Source of the DNA: Endozoicomonas elysicola | GTDB taxonomy: Bacteria > Pseudomonadota > Gammaproteobacteria > Pseudomonadales > Endozoicomonadaceae | DNA: 64,000 bases | Assembly: GCF_000710775.1 (NCBI RefSeq) | Contig: NZ_JOJP01000001.1 | Coordinates: forward strand, 2,906,744-2,970,743 | Direction of reading: 5' to 3' | Part shown: positions 1 to 9,083 of the stretch, one piece after another | Numbering within the stretch: the first letter of the stretch is position 1 | How the letters are laid out: every line of letters begins with the position of its first letter | Notes under the pieces: generated by a model | What the model saw: the letters and a program-made list of their open reading frames with translations, nothing else | Told to the model about the DNA's origin: nothing | Database searches by the model: none | Program-made: the position numbers and the translations under genes

Positions 1-10
1 CAAAACTGTT

Positions 11-41
11 CAGCTGATCTTTTAAAAAAGAACATCAACTG
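11..41. repeat. tRNA spacer hairpin, copy 1
   Basis: Imperfect inverted repeat with arms CAGCTGAT and ATCAACTG around an AT-rich centre. It belongs to a duplicated spacer that recurs at 141-191, so each tRNA-fMet gene is followed (on the minus strand) by the same hairpin. Likely a precursor-tRNA processing or termination element; that role is inference. Confidence 0.6.
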
Positions 42-62
42 CTTTTAAACGTACTGTAAAAA

Positions 63-139
<77 letters not shown>

Positions 140-150
140 ACAAAACTGTT

Positions 151-182
151 CAGTTGATCTTTTTAAAAAAGAATATCAACTG
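151..182. repeat. tRNA spacer hairpin, copy 2
   Basis: Perfect 8-bp arms CAGTTGAT (151-158) and ATCAACTG (175-182) around an oligo-T/oligo-A centre. Same spacer as at 11-41, lying between the two tRNA-fMet genes. Direct evidence that the tRNA plus spacer was duplicated as a unit. Confidence 0.65.
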
Positions 183-191
183 CTTTCAAAA

Positions 192-268
<77 letters not shown>

Positions 269-283
269 TCAAAAGAGAGGCGA

Positions 284-311
284 ATTATAGGGACGCTGGT
301 TACAATGTCAA
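284..311 (-). promoter_or_regulatory. Sigma-70 promoter of the tRNA-fMet array
   Basis: Read on the minus strand: TTGACA (306-311), 16-nt spacer, TATAAT (284-289), i.e. both hexamers match consensus exactly. It lies 15 nt upstream of tRNA-fMet copy 2 and points towards both tRNAs. The downstream discriminator is C-rich (TCGCCTC), as in stringently controlled stable-RNA promoters; that regulation is inference. Confidence 0.9.
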
Positions 312-347
312 GAGCCAGAGGTTGAAAGGCGTACGTAAAGATAAGTT

Positions 348-380
348 CGTACGGTATTCTCATTCTTTGAACACCGTACG
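348..380. repeat. Inverted repeat between acs and the tRNA promoter
   Basis: Perfect 8-bp arms CGTACGGT (348-355) and ACCGTACG (373-380) with a 17-nt loop, located just after the acs stop codon and upstream of the tRNA promoter. It could be a 3' hairpin of acs mRNA, although no T-tract follows on the minus strand, or a protein-binding site. Confidence 0.5.
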
Positions 381-394
381 ACGAACGGCAATTA

Positions 395-2344
395 TTAACT
401 GGCAACAGCCTTATTAGCGATCAACTGGTTCACTACATCTGGATCCGCCAGTGTGGAAGTATCACCGAGGTTTTCATATTCATCCGCAGCGATCTTGCGA
501 AGGATTCTTCTCATAATCTTGCCTGAGCGGGTTTTTGGGAGTCCTGGAGCCCACTGAATAATGTCGGGCGTAGCGATGGGCCCTATCTCTTTTCTTACCC
601 AGTCCTTCAGGCTCGTTTTCAATTCCTCGCTGGTATCTGTGCCACTATTTAGCGTGACGTAAACATAAATTCCCTGACCTTTTATGTTATGGGGGAATCC
701 AACAACAGCTGCTTCTGCTACTTGATGGTGGGCGACCATCGCAGATTCTATTTCGGCTGTACCCATTCGATGGCCCGAAACGTTAATTACGTCATCAACA
801 CGCCCGGTTATCCAGTAATAACCATCATTATCTCTTCTAGCGCCATCGCCGGTTGTGTACATACCTTTGAAGGATGAAAAGTAAGTTTGGACAAACCGTT
901 CATGATCACCATAAACGGTTCTGGCCTGACCCGGCCAGCTATCAAGAATGACTAAATTGCCTTCCCCGGGGCCATGGACAAGACGGCCCATATTGTCGAC
1001 CAGTGCGGGTTGCACACCAAAGAAGGGGCGTGTTGCTGATCCAGGCTTTAGATCTGTCGCTCCAGGCAGAGGTGTCAGCATCGCCGCTCCGGTTTCTGTT
1101 TGCCACCAGGTGTCAACAATAGGGCACCGCTCTTCACCAATGGTTGAGTAGTACCAATTCCATGCTTCAGGATTGATGGGCTCACCCACAGAGCCTAGAA
1201 GTCTCAGTGAGTTGCGATGGGTGTCTTGAACAGCAGCATCACCTTCAGCCATCAGGGCGCGAATAGCCGTTGGTGCAATATAGAGAATATTGACATTGTG
1301 CTTATCGATAATTTTACTGATGCGGTTGGTTTCAGGGTAATTGGGAAGCCCTTCATGCATAACGATAGTGGCACCATTCAGGAGCGGACCGTATGTGACA
1401 TAAGAGTGACCGGTAATCCAGCCAACATCCGCATTACACCAGAACACTTCGCCAGGCTTATAGTCAAATACATACTGGTGGGTCATTGATGCATAGACCA
1501 GGTAACCACCTGTTGTATGCATTACGCCTTTTGGTTTTCCTGTTGAGCCGGATGTGTAGAGAATAAAGAGAGGGTCTTCAGCATTCATTTCCCGTGCTTC
1601 GCAGTGTGGCGAAGTCAATGCTGTCAATTCCTGCCACCACACATCACGATGACGGTGCCAGGCGATGTCTGCACCGGTGTGTTTGTAAACAATGACTTTT
1701 TCGATGGTGTGCGTGTCCGGGTGTGTCAGAGCTTCGTCTACGTTGTCCTTGAGTGAGACTTTACGACCACCGCGGACACCTTCATCGGCGGTAACGACAA
1801 CTTTTGCTTTGGAGTCAATGATGCGACCAGCAAGTGCTTCGGGTGAGAAACCACCAAAAACAACGGAATGAATGGCACCAATACGGCTGCATGCCAGCAT
1901 GGCAACGGTGGCCTCAATCACCATGGGCATGTATATCGCTACTACATCACCTTTGCGGACGCCCTGACTTTTCAGAGCATTGGCAAAGCGGCAGACTTGT
2001 TCATGGAGTTCTCGGTAAGTGACTTTTCGGGCTTCACCCTCGTCGTCTGGTTCCCAGATGATGGCTAACTGGTCGCCTTTATCTTCCAGGTGTCGGTCAA
2101 GGCAATTGTAGGAAGCATTAGTCGTTCCATCATAAAACCAGTTGATGCTGACAAAGTGGTCATCAAAAGAAACTTTCCTGACCTTCGAGAAGGGTTTGAA
2201 CCACTCAATACGCTGGCCATGCTCACGCCAGAACCCTTCCGGGTTAATTATGGATTGCTGATACATTTCCAGGTACTGGTCGTTATTAACCAGAGTGTTT
2301 TCAAGAGCAGCAGGTTTTACTGGATATACGGAGGTGTCAGACAT
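395..2344 (-). CDS. acs: Acetyl-coenzyme A synthetase
   Basis: AMP-forming acetyl-CoA synthetase: acetate + ATP + CoA gives acetyl-CoA + AMP + PPi, the high-affinity route for acetate scavenging in the cytoplasm. The 649-aa length matches E. coli Acs (652 aa). Visible are the ANL-superfamily P-loop [11 protein letters not shown] (about residues 263-273) and the C-terminal [10 protein letters not shown] motif, whose SGK lysine falls at residue 609, the same number as the acetylation-controlled lysine of E. coli Acs. The start has a purine-rich ribosome binding site (AAGGGAA). The next genes rightwards include a CrbS/CrbR-like two-component pair known in Vibrio and Pseudomonas to activate acs, so transcription is probably controlled by it. 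Confidence 0.97.
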   Translation of the reverse strand: MSDTSVYPVKPAALENTLVNNDQYLEMYQQSIINPEGFWREHGQRIEWFKPFSKVRKVSFDDHFVSINWFYDGTTNASYNCLDRHLEDKGDQLAIIWEPDDEGEARKVTYRELHEQVCRFANALKSQGVRKGDVVAIYMPMVIEATVAMLACSRIGAIHSVVFGGFSPEALAGRIIDSKAKVVVTADEGVRGGRKVSLKDNVDEALTHPDTHTIEKVIVYKHTGADIAWHRHRDVWWQELTALTSPHCEAREMNAEDPLFILYTSGSTGKPKGVMHTTGGYLVYASMTHQYVFDYKPGEVFWCNADVGWITGHSYVTYGPLLNGATIVMHEGLPNYPETNRISKIIDKHNVNILYIAPTAIRALMAEGDAAVQDTHRNSLRLLGSVGEPINPEAWNWYYSTIGEERCPIVDTWWQTETGAAMLTPLPGATDLKPGSATRPFFGVQPALVDNMGRLVHGPGEGNLVILDSWPGQARTVYGDHERFVQTYFSSFKGMYTTGDGARRDNDGYYWITGRVDDVINVSGHRMGTAEIESAMVAHHQVAEAAVVGFPHNIKGQGIYVYVTLNSGTDTSEELKTSLKDWVRKEIGPIATPDIIQWAPGLPKTRSGKIMRRILRKIAADEYENLGDTSTLADPDVVNQLIANKAVAS

Positions 2345-2403
2345 ATCACTTCCCTTAGTTTTGTTATTGTTATTTAGTTCAAAATGACTCAGGGCGGTTC
2401 TTT

Positions 2404-2409
2404 ATTATA
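2404..2409 (-). promoter_or_regulatory. Probable -10 element of acs
   Basis: Perfect TATAAT on the minus strand about 60 nt upstream of the acs start. No recognisable -35 hexamer sits 16-18 nt upstream of it, which is the pattern of an activator-dependent promoter. Activation by the nearby CrbR-like regulator is inference. Confidence 0.5.
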
Positions 2410-2701
2410 CTGTTCAGGTTGAGTGATTACTCGATAAAACGACTGTGGACGCATTTATTGGAGCGATTCCAGTTTAGGATTTGTGGGGATTTCTGGTATT
2501 AGACTTTGGTATTAATAGAGCTAATTTCTTCGGTTTGTTATGAAAAATATAGCATCTGGATACATTAACTTTTTGTAGGGAGGTAGATACGGTCGAGTGT
2601 TACGCTAACCTGTTTTTATTTTTTTGCTTCCTGTGACTTCGTCTGACAGGTGTACAAGCGGGATAACCCCTTTGTTAGTTTTATAGACTGAATACAGTGT
2701 T

Positions 2702-2722
2702 AACCTACTGTTCTATTAGGTT
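2702..2722. promoter_or_regulatory. Operator-like inverted repeat upstream of the 345-aa gene
   Basis: Perfect 6-bp arms AACCTA and TAGGTT separated by 9 nt, about 37 nt upstream of the start codon at 2759. Position and spacing would suit a regulator site or a 5'-leader hairpin. No regulator is identified. Confidence 0.35.
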
Positions 2723-2758
2723 TTCAGAAACGGATATTCATTTCAAGGAGGAAGTAAA

Positions 2759-3796
2759 ATGAATACTGGTAACTTACGAAGTATGGTTCTACAAAATCAG
2801 GTTGATCTTGCTTATGGCCAAGTCATGACAAAAGAAGGTCAATATATATTATTAGGTTCTAACAACAAAGTACGAATAGTTAACCCTGAACTGCTTCTGG
2901 CGAACAACCTGGATTGTTCTAATGAAATAAAGAGGGCATATGATTTTGCAGTAAGCATTAGAAGAAATGAGGTGCGGCCTATGTTGGACGGGGATTCTTC
3001 TGCTGCACTACAGCAGCCTGATCAAGAAGAGGTCCGCAAGTTACTTCTAAAGCGTGTTAGTGGTCCAGGGGAGTTAGACGCCTTTATGGCAAAATGCCGT
3101 CTCATTGATGCGCCCTTCCTTGTTGGGGCTTCTTCAAGTTCAAATAGACCAAGTACAGCTTCGCCAGCGATTTCTGATAAAGCCATGAGAGATGCTCGTA
3201 AGTGGGCAGAGCATGAGAGGAAGGAGGAACGATTTGAGGGTGAAGCAAGAGTAGCATTTCTGGCTCATATGCACAGGCCTAAAGGGCGTACACTTGGAGA
3301 TGTCAGTGATATCAGTAAGCCTCTTGGTATAGTTATTCCACAAAGTTTCTCAACTGATGTGAAACATATAAAGGTCTACAATGACGCTGGGCAGCCAGAT
3401 TCCGAACGAACTGGAGAAGTCAGGTATATTCTGAGTGACCTCATTAAGCACGGTTTTTTGAGGGTTGTTGCTGGGGCAGAACTTAAATATACCGAGCAGA
3501 CTGATCCAATTCTTTTGGAAGAGTTTGCTGATAGTCATCAGGGTGAAGTGGTTGCCTACAGGAGGCAGGAAGCCGGTAAAGTGGTTGAAGAATATGTGAA
3601 AGCAGATGACCTTGTGAAAGCTCTTACCATACCAACTGAAGTGGTTAGCTATGGTCGAAAGCGCTACTTGTTCAGGAGTATTGTTAGCCGGGGTATTGTT
3701 TTCTGTGCAGAAACTTTCAAGGGGAAGGCCATGCCCGGAGTATCTGCGGTTCCATACCAGGGAGATTTCCTGGCAACCATAGCCCCTGGTGTGTGA
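2759..3796 (+). CDS. Hypothetical protein, 345 aa, no recognised family
   Basis: I do not recognise this protein. The start is well supported: a near-perfect Shine-Dalgarno (AAGGAGG) lies 8 nt upstream of the ATG. The product looks soluble: no signal peptide and no membrane segment. A Ser-rich low-complexity linker (around residues 122-140, GASSSSNRPSTASPA) separates an N-terminal part from a larger C-terminal part with a charged stretch (ARKWAEHERKEERFEGEAR, about 146-164). No catalytic motif is obvious. It is a single-gene unit between acs and the sensor kinase; a hairpin follows at 3810-3834. A link to acetate control is possible only by position. A lineage-restricted or host-interaction protein is another possibility, but nothing in the sequence proves it. 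Confidence 0.8.
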   Translation: MNTGNLRSMVLQNQVDLAYGQVMTKEGQYILLGSNNKVRIVNPELLLANNLDCSNEIKRAYDFAVSIRRNEVRPMLDGDSSAALQQPDQEEVRKLLLKRVSGPGELDAFMAKCRLIDAPFLVGASSSSNRPSTASPAISDKAMRDARKWAEHERKEERFEGEARVAFLAHMHRPKGRTLGDVSDISKPLGIVIPQSFSTDVKHIKVYNDAGQPDSERTGEVRYILSDLIKHGFLRVVAGAELKYTEQTDPILLEEFADSHQGEVVAYRRQEAGKVVEEYVKADDLVKALTIPTEVVSYGRKRYLFRSIVSRGIVFCAETFKGKAMPGVSAVPYQGDFLATIAPGV

Positions 3797-3809
3797 TATT
3801 TTCCTGTTT

Positions 3810-3834
3810 GGAGCTTGCTTTAACGAGCAGCTCC
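3810..3834 (+). terminator. Terminator-like hairpin after the 345-aa gene
   Basis: GGAGC-T-TGCT / AGCA-GCTCC with one bulged T and a 6-nt loop, 14 nt after the stop codon at 3796. It is followed by TCATTGTTG, not a clean T-run, so it may be a weak or Rho-assisted terminator. Confidence 0.45.
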
Positions 3835-3899
3835 TCATTGTTGTAATGATTTGATAATCGTTCAAAATAGCGTTCAAACACAAAAAAAGAAAAACCGCT

Positions 3900-6800
3900 A
3901 TGTCTGGATGGATTTTGGCTCTCATTGCAACGGTATATGTTGCCTGTCTTTTTATTGCAGCCTGGTTTGGTGACTATCGCGGTTCAGCCTTCAGAAAACG
4001 CTGGCAGCCTTTGATATACAGCCTTTCTCTGGCGGTTTATTGCACGTCCTGGACTTTTTTCGGTGCTGTTGGGCAGGCCAGTGAAAATCTCTGGTCATTT
4101 CTTCCTATCTATCTCGGGCCAATCCTGGTTTTTGTCCTGTTCTGGAAACTCCTGGTCAAGCTGATAACCGTCAGCAAGCAGGAAAACATTACTTCCATTG
4201 CAGACTTTATCGCCTCGCGCCATGGGCGTTCTCATTTTATGGCCATTATGGTGACCTTGATCCTGGTGATTGGGGTACTTCCCTATATTGCGCTCCAGTT
4301 AAAAGCCATTGTCATGGGATTTGGTCAGTTAACACATGATAGCTTGGGGCCAGACAGCCTGTCCCGGGAAGACCTTGCGTTGGCAATTACATTAACACTG
4401 GCTGTGTTTGTCATTATGTTTGGTACTCGAAAGCTGGACGCAACTGAACACCAGAATGGCATTATGACCGCTATTGCCTTTGAGTCTTTGGTTAAACTTT
4501 CGATCTTCTTGCTAGTCGGTGGCTGGGTGTCATGGATGGCGATGGATCATATTAATCTGGATGATGCTTTTCAGAGAGTGACCAAAGAGACAACGGTAGA
4601 CTGGTTTGGCAATATCCTGATGCCAACAGTGATGGCCATGACTGCTATCTTGTGCCTGCCTCGACAGTTTCATGTCACTGTCGTTGAAAATAGTAGTATT
4701 GAGGATTTCTATAAGGCTCGCTGGCTTTTCCCTGCGTATTTATTTCTATTAGCCCTTTTTGTTATTCCATTGGCTCTGGTTGGAAACCAGCTACTCGGTA
4801 GCTCTATCCCTGGTGATGCTTATTTGATTGAGCTACCAAAACGGATGGGCAATTTACCTATGGCTGTGCTGGCTTTTCTGGGTGGTGTATCAGCCGCCAT
4901 TAGTATGGTGATTGTGGCAACTCTGGCCCTGACCACAATGGTTTCCAATGAAATATTAATGCCGCTTCTGCTTCGCAGAAACAAATACAGTTACAGGGAC
5001 AGTAATGATTTTTATCGTTTTAGCGGACTTTTGTTAACCGTTAGGCGAACAACTATTGTCGTTTTATTGATGATGTCGTGGGTTGTGTATCGGCTGCTTG
5101 GAGATTCTGGGTCGCTGGCATCTATTGGGCAGATGTCATTCTCTGCCGTGGCCCAACTTGCACCTGTGCTGCTGGGTAGTCTTTATATCAGGGAAAGTAA
5201 TGCCAAAGCTGCGATAGGAGGTGTGTTAGCCGGTTCCATTGTCTGGTTCTTCTGTCTTGTTGTCCCTGTGTTTGACAATGTTTCATGGTTAGATTCTGGC
5301 ATTTTGCAGGATGGCTTGTTTGGTTATGAATGGCTTAAACCAGGTAACCTTTTCGGTCTGCAAATGACTGAAACAGTGACAGGGGCTACGCTAGTGGCAC
5401 TGTCACTGAATACTCTGATTTATCTGTGTGGCTGTCTGTATCTGAGGCCCGGTATTGATGAGCGAAGACAGGCTCGAAAGTTTGTAGATGCACTGCTTTC
5501 TGGCGATGGTGTCTTTTTTGATATTGCGATCACGGTGGGGGAGCTTGAACAGCTGGCTAGCCGCTTTGTCAGTAAAAACCGGGTGCTTGGCGTTATTCAG
5601 AGTTTTGAATCTGATAGTAGTAATTTGCTGTTTGATTCGCTGGATAGTGATAAACAGGCGGATCCGAAGCTGGTTGCCGCAATAGAACGGTTGCTGGCGG
5701 GAACACTGGGAGCATCATCTGCCCGCATTGTTATGAAGTCTCTTGCTCATGGGAATGTTGGGTTGGAAGAAGTCCAGGCGATGGTGGATGAAGCCTCTGA
5801 AGTGTTTCAGTTCAACCGGGAGCTGCTTCAGGGGGCGATTGAGCATATTAGCATGGGGGTGAGTGTTGTAGATCGTGACTTGCAGTTAGTTGCGTGGAAT
5901 CAGCGATACCTCGAACTATTTGATTATCCCGGTGACTTGATTAGGGTTGGACGTTCAATAGCAGATGTGATCCGGCATAACGCCTTAAATGGGCTTTGTG
6001 GACCGGGCGACGTCGAACAGCATATTAATAAACGGCTTTCGTATATGCAAAATGGCACTGCTCACCGGTCAGAGAGGCGGCGTCCAGATGGCAGGGTTAT
6101 TCAGATCCAGGGTAATCCGATGCCTGGTGGTGGTTTTGTTATGACGTTCACAGATATCACAGAGTTTCGTCAGGTTGAGCATGCATTGAAAGAGGTGAAC
6201 GAGAGCCTTGAGCAGCGAGTGCAGGAGAGGACAAAAGAACTCTCGTTATTAAATGTGCAGTTGCTGGGTGCAAAGTCGCAGGCTGAAAAAGCAAACCATC
6301 TACGCTCACGTTTTTTTGCAGCGGTCAGTCATGATCTTATGCAGCCAATGAATGCGGCCCGGCTATTCACCGCTTCCATGGAGCTGGAGGCGAGGGGAAC
6401 TGTGCATGAAGCGTTGGCTCAAAATATCAGCAACTCATTGAGGTCTGCAGAACACTTGTTGACAGATTTGCTGGATATGTCGCGCATTGAAGCTGGCAAG
6501 ATGGCAGTAAACCTTCGGGAGCTGCCAGTGATGGATGTTTTAGAACCGTTAAAGTCAGAATTTTCCCTTTTATCCAGAGAAAATAGTCTGATGTTTCGTG
6601 TGGTGAGCTCAAATAAATGGATTAAAACCGACCCAGTTCTGTTACGAAGAATTTTGCAGAACTTCCTGACCAATGCATTTCGTTATGTTGAAAGTACAAA
6701 GTTATCCGGAAAGGTGCTGGTGGGTTGCCGCTTTTTGAGCAGTCAACAGCTGAAAATTGAGGTAAGAGATAATGGCCAGGGTATCCCTCTGAAAAAGCAA

Positions 6801-7403
6801 ACGCTGATTTTTGCGGAGTTCGAACGTTTATCAACAGCTGTGAATGGCCTTGGTCTGGGTCTTTCGATTGCAAAAGGAATGGCCGAGATTCTTGGTGCCA
6901 GAATATCTCTGTCATCTTCTCCAGGTAAAGGGGCTGTTTTCTCCGTTGTGATTCCTTTGGCAAAACGAAATGTTATCGATGCCGCGCGGATTAATCATAA
7001 GGTTAATAACAGTGATATAGGTTTGAAGGTTCTGTGTATTGATGATGAGCCGGAAATCATCAAAGGTATGACAAATCTGCTGTCTCGCTGGGGGTGCCAG
7101 GTACATTCTGCCCAAGGCTACCAGGAGGCCATTCATTCACTTGATGAGATGGTGCCTGATTTGCTAATGGTTGATTACCAGATTGGAGGGCAAATTAACG
7201 GTGTTGATTTGGTAGAACGTGCTCGCGCAATGTTAGGATATGAAATAGGCGCTGTTCTGGTAACAGCTAACCAGCAGGACGGTTTACGGCAGAAATGTCG
7301 CGAGTTGAACATTAGCTATCTGACTAAGCCAGTAAAACCCGCCTCAATGAGGGCAATTCTTAATCGCTATGAGGCTGAAAGCAAGAGGGTAGAAACCAGC
7401 TAA
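3900..7403 (+). CDS. crbS: CrbS-like hybrid sensor kinase with Na+/solute symporter domain
   Basis: A 1167-aa inner-membrane hybrid histidine kinase. Order of domains: sodium:solute symporter (SSS) module of about 12-13 membrane helices (residues about 1-515), linker of the STAC type (about 520-625), PAS (about 640-760), coiled coil, HisKA with His811 in FFAAVSHDL, HATPase with N-box LRRILQNFLTNAFRY and G-boxes DNGQG and GLGLGLS, and a C-terminal receiver with Asp1092 (LLMVDYQ). This architecture and length match CrbS (Vibrio) and MxtR (Pseudomonas), which with a LuxR-type regulator switch on acs. Its stop codon overlaps that of the convergent regulator gene by 4 nt. The SSS part may sense or transport a solute; which one cannot be read from sequence. 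CrbA/CbrA-type kinases are the main alternative but usually lack the receiver. Confidence 0.85.
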   Translation: MSGWILALIATVYVACLFIAAWFGDYRGSAFRKRWQPLIYSLSLAVYCTSWTFFGAVGQASENLWSFLPIYLGPILVFVLFWKLLVKLITVSKQENITSIADFIASRHGRSHFMAIMVTLILVIGVLPYIALQLKAIVMGFGQLTHDSLGPDSLSREDLALAITLTLAVFVIMFGTRKLDATEHQNGIMTAIAFESLVKLSIFLLVGGWVSWMAMDHINLDDAFQRVTKETTVDWFGNILMPTVMAMTAILCLPRQFHVTVVENSSIEDFYKARWLFPAYLFLLALFVIPLALVGNQLLGSSIPGDAYLIELPKRMGNLPMAVLAFLGGVSAAISMVIVATLALTTMVSNEILMPLLLRRNKYSYRDSNDFYRFSGLLLTVRRTTIVVLLMMSWVVYRLLGDSGSLASIGQMSFSAVAQLAPVLLGSLYIRESNAKAAIGGVLAGSIVWFFCLVVPVFDNVSWLDSGILQDGLFGYEWLKPGNLFGLQMTETVTGATLVALSLNTLIYLCGCLYLRPGIDERRQARKFVDALLSGDGVFFDIAITVGELEQLASRFVSKNRVLGVIQSFESDSSNLLFDSLDSDKQADPKLVAAIERLLAGTLGASSARIVMKSLAHGNVGLEEVQAMVDEASEVFQFNRELLQGAIEHISMGVSVVDRDLQLVAWNQRYLELFDYPGDLIRVGRSIADVIRHNALNGLCGPGDVEQHINKRLSYMQNGTAHRSERRRPDGRVIQIQGNPMPGGGFVMTFTDITEFRQVEHALKEVNESLEQRVQERTKELSLLNVQLLGAKSQAEKANHLRSRFFAAVSHDLMQPMNAARLFTASMELEARGTVHEALAQNISNSLRSAEHLLTDLLDMSRIEAGKMAVNLRELPVMDVLEPLKSEFSLLSRENSLMFRVVSSNKWIKTDPVLLRRILQNFLTNAFRYVESTKLSGKVLVGCRFLSSQQLKIEVRDNGQGIPLKKQTLIFAEFERLSTAVNGLGLGLSIAKGMAEILGARISLSSSPGKGAVFSVVIPLAKRNVIDAARINHKVNNSDIGLKVLCIDDEPEIIKGMTNLLSRWGCQVHSAQGYQEAIHSLDEMVPDLLMVDYQIGGQINGVDLVERARAMLGYEIGAVLVTANQQDGLRQKCRELNISYLTKPVKPASMRAILNRYEAESKRVETS

Positions 7404-8068
7404 CTTTGGTTTTCCTGGTTTTGTGAGTCCTGACTGGGCATTTCAATCTCGAGCTCTTTGACCGCTATTACGGCCTGAGTACGGCTGCGAACCCCCAGTT
7501 TTTTGAAAATGGCGGTAACGTGAGCCTTGATGGTTGCTTCCGAGACATCCAGGTCGTAGGCGATCTGTTTATTCAACAAACCTTCACTGATCATTCCCAG
7601 AACCCTGAATTGTTGAGGGGTCAGGGTTGCCAGTCGAGCCTCGATATCACTCGTTTCATACGATTCGGCAGGTTGGAAGTTGTCAGGCCAGAAGTTTTCA
7701 CCATCCAGAACGTTTAAAATGGCAGTTTTCAGGTCTTCAAGAGGCGTAGATTTTGGAATAAACCCATTGGCTCCATGGTTTTTGATTTTCTGTATGATCT
7801 GCAGATCATCAGAAGCTGAAACGACGACAACGGGAACATCGGGGTATTGCCCCCTCAGAAAAATCAGTCCAGAGAGGCCATGGGCTCCCGGCATATGTAG
7901 ATCTAACAAGATGAGGTCTGGAGAGGAATTCTTTTCCAGAAGTGCCTGAAGCTCGGTAATTGAACCGGCTTCGCAGATCAGAGGTTCCTGTAGCGCATGA
8001 CCAACGGAGGACTTGAGAGCTGTCCGGAATAGGGGGTGGTCATCGGCAATTATTATTGTGTAGTCCAT
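7400..8068 (-). CDS. crbR: CrbR/ErdR-like LuxR-family response regulator
   Basis: A 222-aa NarL/FixJ-type response regulator: receiver at residues 1-120 with the acidic pair Asp9-Asp10, phospho-acceptor Asp56 (LILLDLHMPG) and Lys106 (FIPKS), then a LuxR-type helix-turn-helix at about 150-210 (LTPQQFRVLGMISEGLLNKQIA, ATIKAHVTAIFKKLGV). Being next to the CrbS-like kinase, it is the likely partner, and the acs gene 5 kb away is the likely target, as in the Vibrio and Pseudomonas acetate switch. The gene is convergent with the kinase gene (4-nt overlap at the stops), so it has its own promoter in the 8069-8237 gap. Confidence 0.85.
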   Translation of the reverse strand: MDYTIIIADDHPLFRTALKSSVGHALQEPLICEAGSITELQALLEKNSSPDLILLDLHMPGAHGLSGLIFLRGQYPDVPVVVVSASDDLQIIQKIKNHGANGFIPKSTPLEDLKTAILNVLDGENFWPDNFQPAESYETSDIEARLATLTPQQFRVLGMISEGLLNKQIAYDLDVSEATIKAHVTAIFKKLGVRSRTQAVIAVKELEIEMPSQDSQNQENQS

Positions 8069-8117
8069 TTTCTGAGCTTGCCATTATATGGTTGATCGGT
8101 CAATTAATTGGATCCTG

Positions 8118-8137
8118 TGAACCTGGTAAAAGGTTCA
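8118..8137. promoter_or_regulatory. Inverted repeat in the crbR / 236-aa gene divergent region
   Basis: Perfect 7-bp arms TGAACCT and AGGTTCA separated by 6 nt, 50 nt upstream of the crbR start and 100 nt upstream of the rightward gene. It could be an operator serving either gene. Function is not known. Confidence 0.35.
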
Positions 8138-8237
8138 GGCCTTTATTCAAGTATAAGTAAATACGTTTTATATAATGGAACTATTTTCTGGAGGTTCGGT
8201 CATATCCGGTAATTCTTTATTGAAATAAGGGTACTCC

Positions 8238-8948
8238 ATGGCTGATTCAGTCTGTACTTCTGCACTTCCGGTTCCTGTTTATCAGGGGGAATATACTCAA
8301 GCATACCTTGCTGATCAGAATCAAAAAACTCAAGATCTGGTCAAAATAAGAGAGGATCGTCAAAAGAATCCCGGATGGAACACCTTGAAGGAGGTCATCT
8401 GGGCTCCGCTTTGGTCATGTTTCCAGTTGGGGCAGGCTATTGGTAGTTTTTTGGGGCATCTGGTTGTTGCGCTGCCAGCAGCTCTTATTGGCGGTGTTTT
8501 TGGTTTATGTATTTATGCGCCATTTATGAAGGCAGTGGATGTCATTTCAGGTAGAGAGAATACGAAGTCATTCTTTGAGTATGTTATTACACCAGCTAAT
8601 TTGCTGAGTAATATTGCATACAATCGTGTTACTGATTTCTTGAGTCGCTGGATATTGGGGCACGCCGTTCTGATTACCATTGTTGAGCCTTTGCTCTATA
8701 TTGGCGGGGCTTTTGGTTTGGCCGTTGTTGCTTCACCATTTATTTATCGTGATATGGTTCATAATGGCTCGAAAAATGTTGAAGCTTTTGATCGCTTTCT
8801 AAGTACTGATTTGAAACTATGTACTGACCATTATGGTTGGCAAAAATTTGATGATTTAGCTGCAGGTAAGCTCAGGACGTCTCAAGCTCACGTGGTAGGT
8901 GCAACCAAGCATTTGCCATCATTACCTTCAGCTGCACCCGCAGCTTGA
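8238..8948 (+). CDS. Hypothetical membrane protein, 236 aa
   Basis: I do not recognise this protein. Residues 1-50 are polar; two or three hydrophobic stretches follow (about 63-98, 135-175) rich in Gly and Ala, so an integral membrane protein with a small hydrophilic C-terminus is likely. No cleavable signal peptide is seen at the N-terminus. There is no catalytic motif. The gene stands alone: divergent from crbR and followed by a hairpin at 8978-9000. The ribosome binding site is poor (AAGGGTACTCC just before the ATG). It may be a lineage-specific gene; no function is proposed. Confidence 0.75.
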   Translation: MADSVCTSALPVPVYQGEYTQAYLADQNQKTQDLVKIREDRQKNPGWNTLKEVIWAPLWSCFQLGQAIGSFLGHLVVALPAALIGGVFGLCIYAPFMKAVDVISGRENTKSFFEYVITPANLLSNIAYNRVTDFLSRWILGHAVLITIVEPLLYIGGAFGLAVVASPFIYRDMVHNGSKNVEAFDRFLSTDLKLCTDHYGWQKFDDLAAGKLRTSQAHVVGATKHLPSLPSAAPAA

Positions 8949-8977
8949 CCTTCCTGTTCATCGGAGGATGAATCAAG

Positions 8978-9000
8978 AGGACAACTCATAGGGTTGTCCT
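8978..9000 (+). terminator. Hairpin after the 236-aa gene
   Basis: Perfect 8-bp stem AGGACAAC / GTTGTCCT with a 7-nt loop, 30 nt after the stop at 8948. The following bases (AATTCGGG) are not a T-run, so termination strength is uncertain. Confidence 0.5.
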
Positions 9001-9026
9001 AATTCGGGAACAGTCAACAATAAAAT

Positions 9027-9043
9027 GCCTTTGTTGCAAAGGC
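9027..9043 (-). terminator. Intrinsic terminator of the acyltransferase gene
   Basis: Stem GCCTTTG / CAAAGGC with a 3-nt loop. On the minus strand it is followed by a T-rich stretch (ATTTTATTG), 40 nt after the acyltransferase stop, so it most likely ends that transcript. Confidence 0.65.
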
Positions 9044-9083
9044 CTTGAGGTTCGAGGTCATCAAGATTAGCTGTCAAATTTAT

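Larger units (their letters stand above)
2345..2758. other. Divergent regulatory region acs / 345-aa gene
   Basis: A 414-bp AT-rich gap between two divergently transcribed genes. It holds a probable acs -10 element, a short inverted repeat near the rightward gene and that gene's ribosome binding site. I found no other ORF or RNA gene and no convincing CRP site. Confidence 0.7.

Noticed and set aside
2630-2655. Possible CRP site (TGTGA) in the acs region
   Set aside because: The second half-site does not match TCACA at the right spacing.
3350-3925. 191-aa minus-strand ORF opposite the 345-aa gene
   Set aside because: Lies antisense to a gene with a strong ribosome binding site; composition is atypical and no domain is seen.
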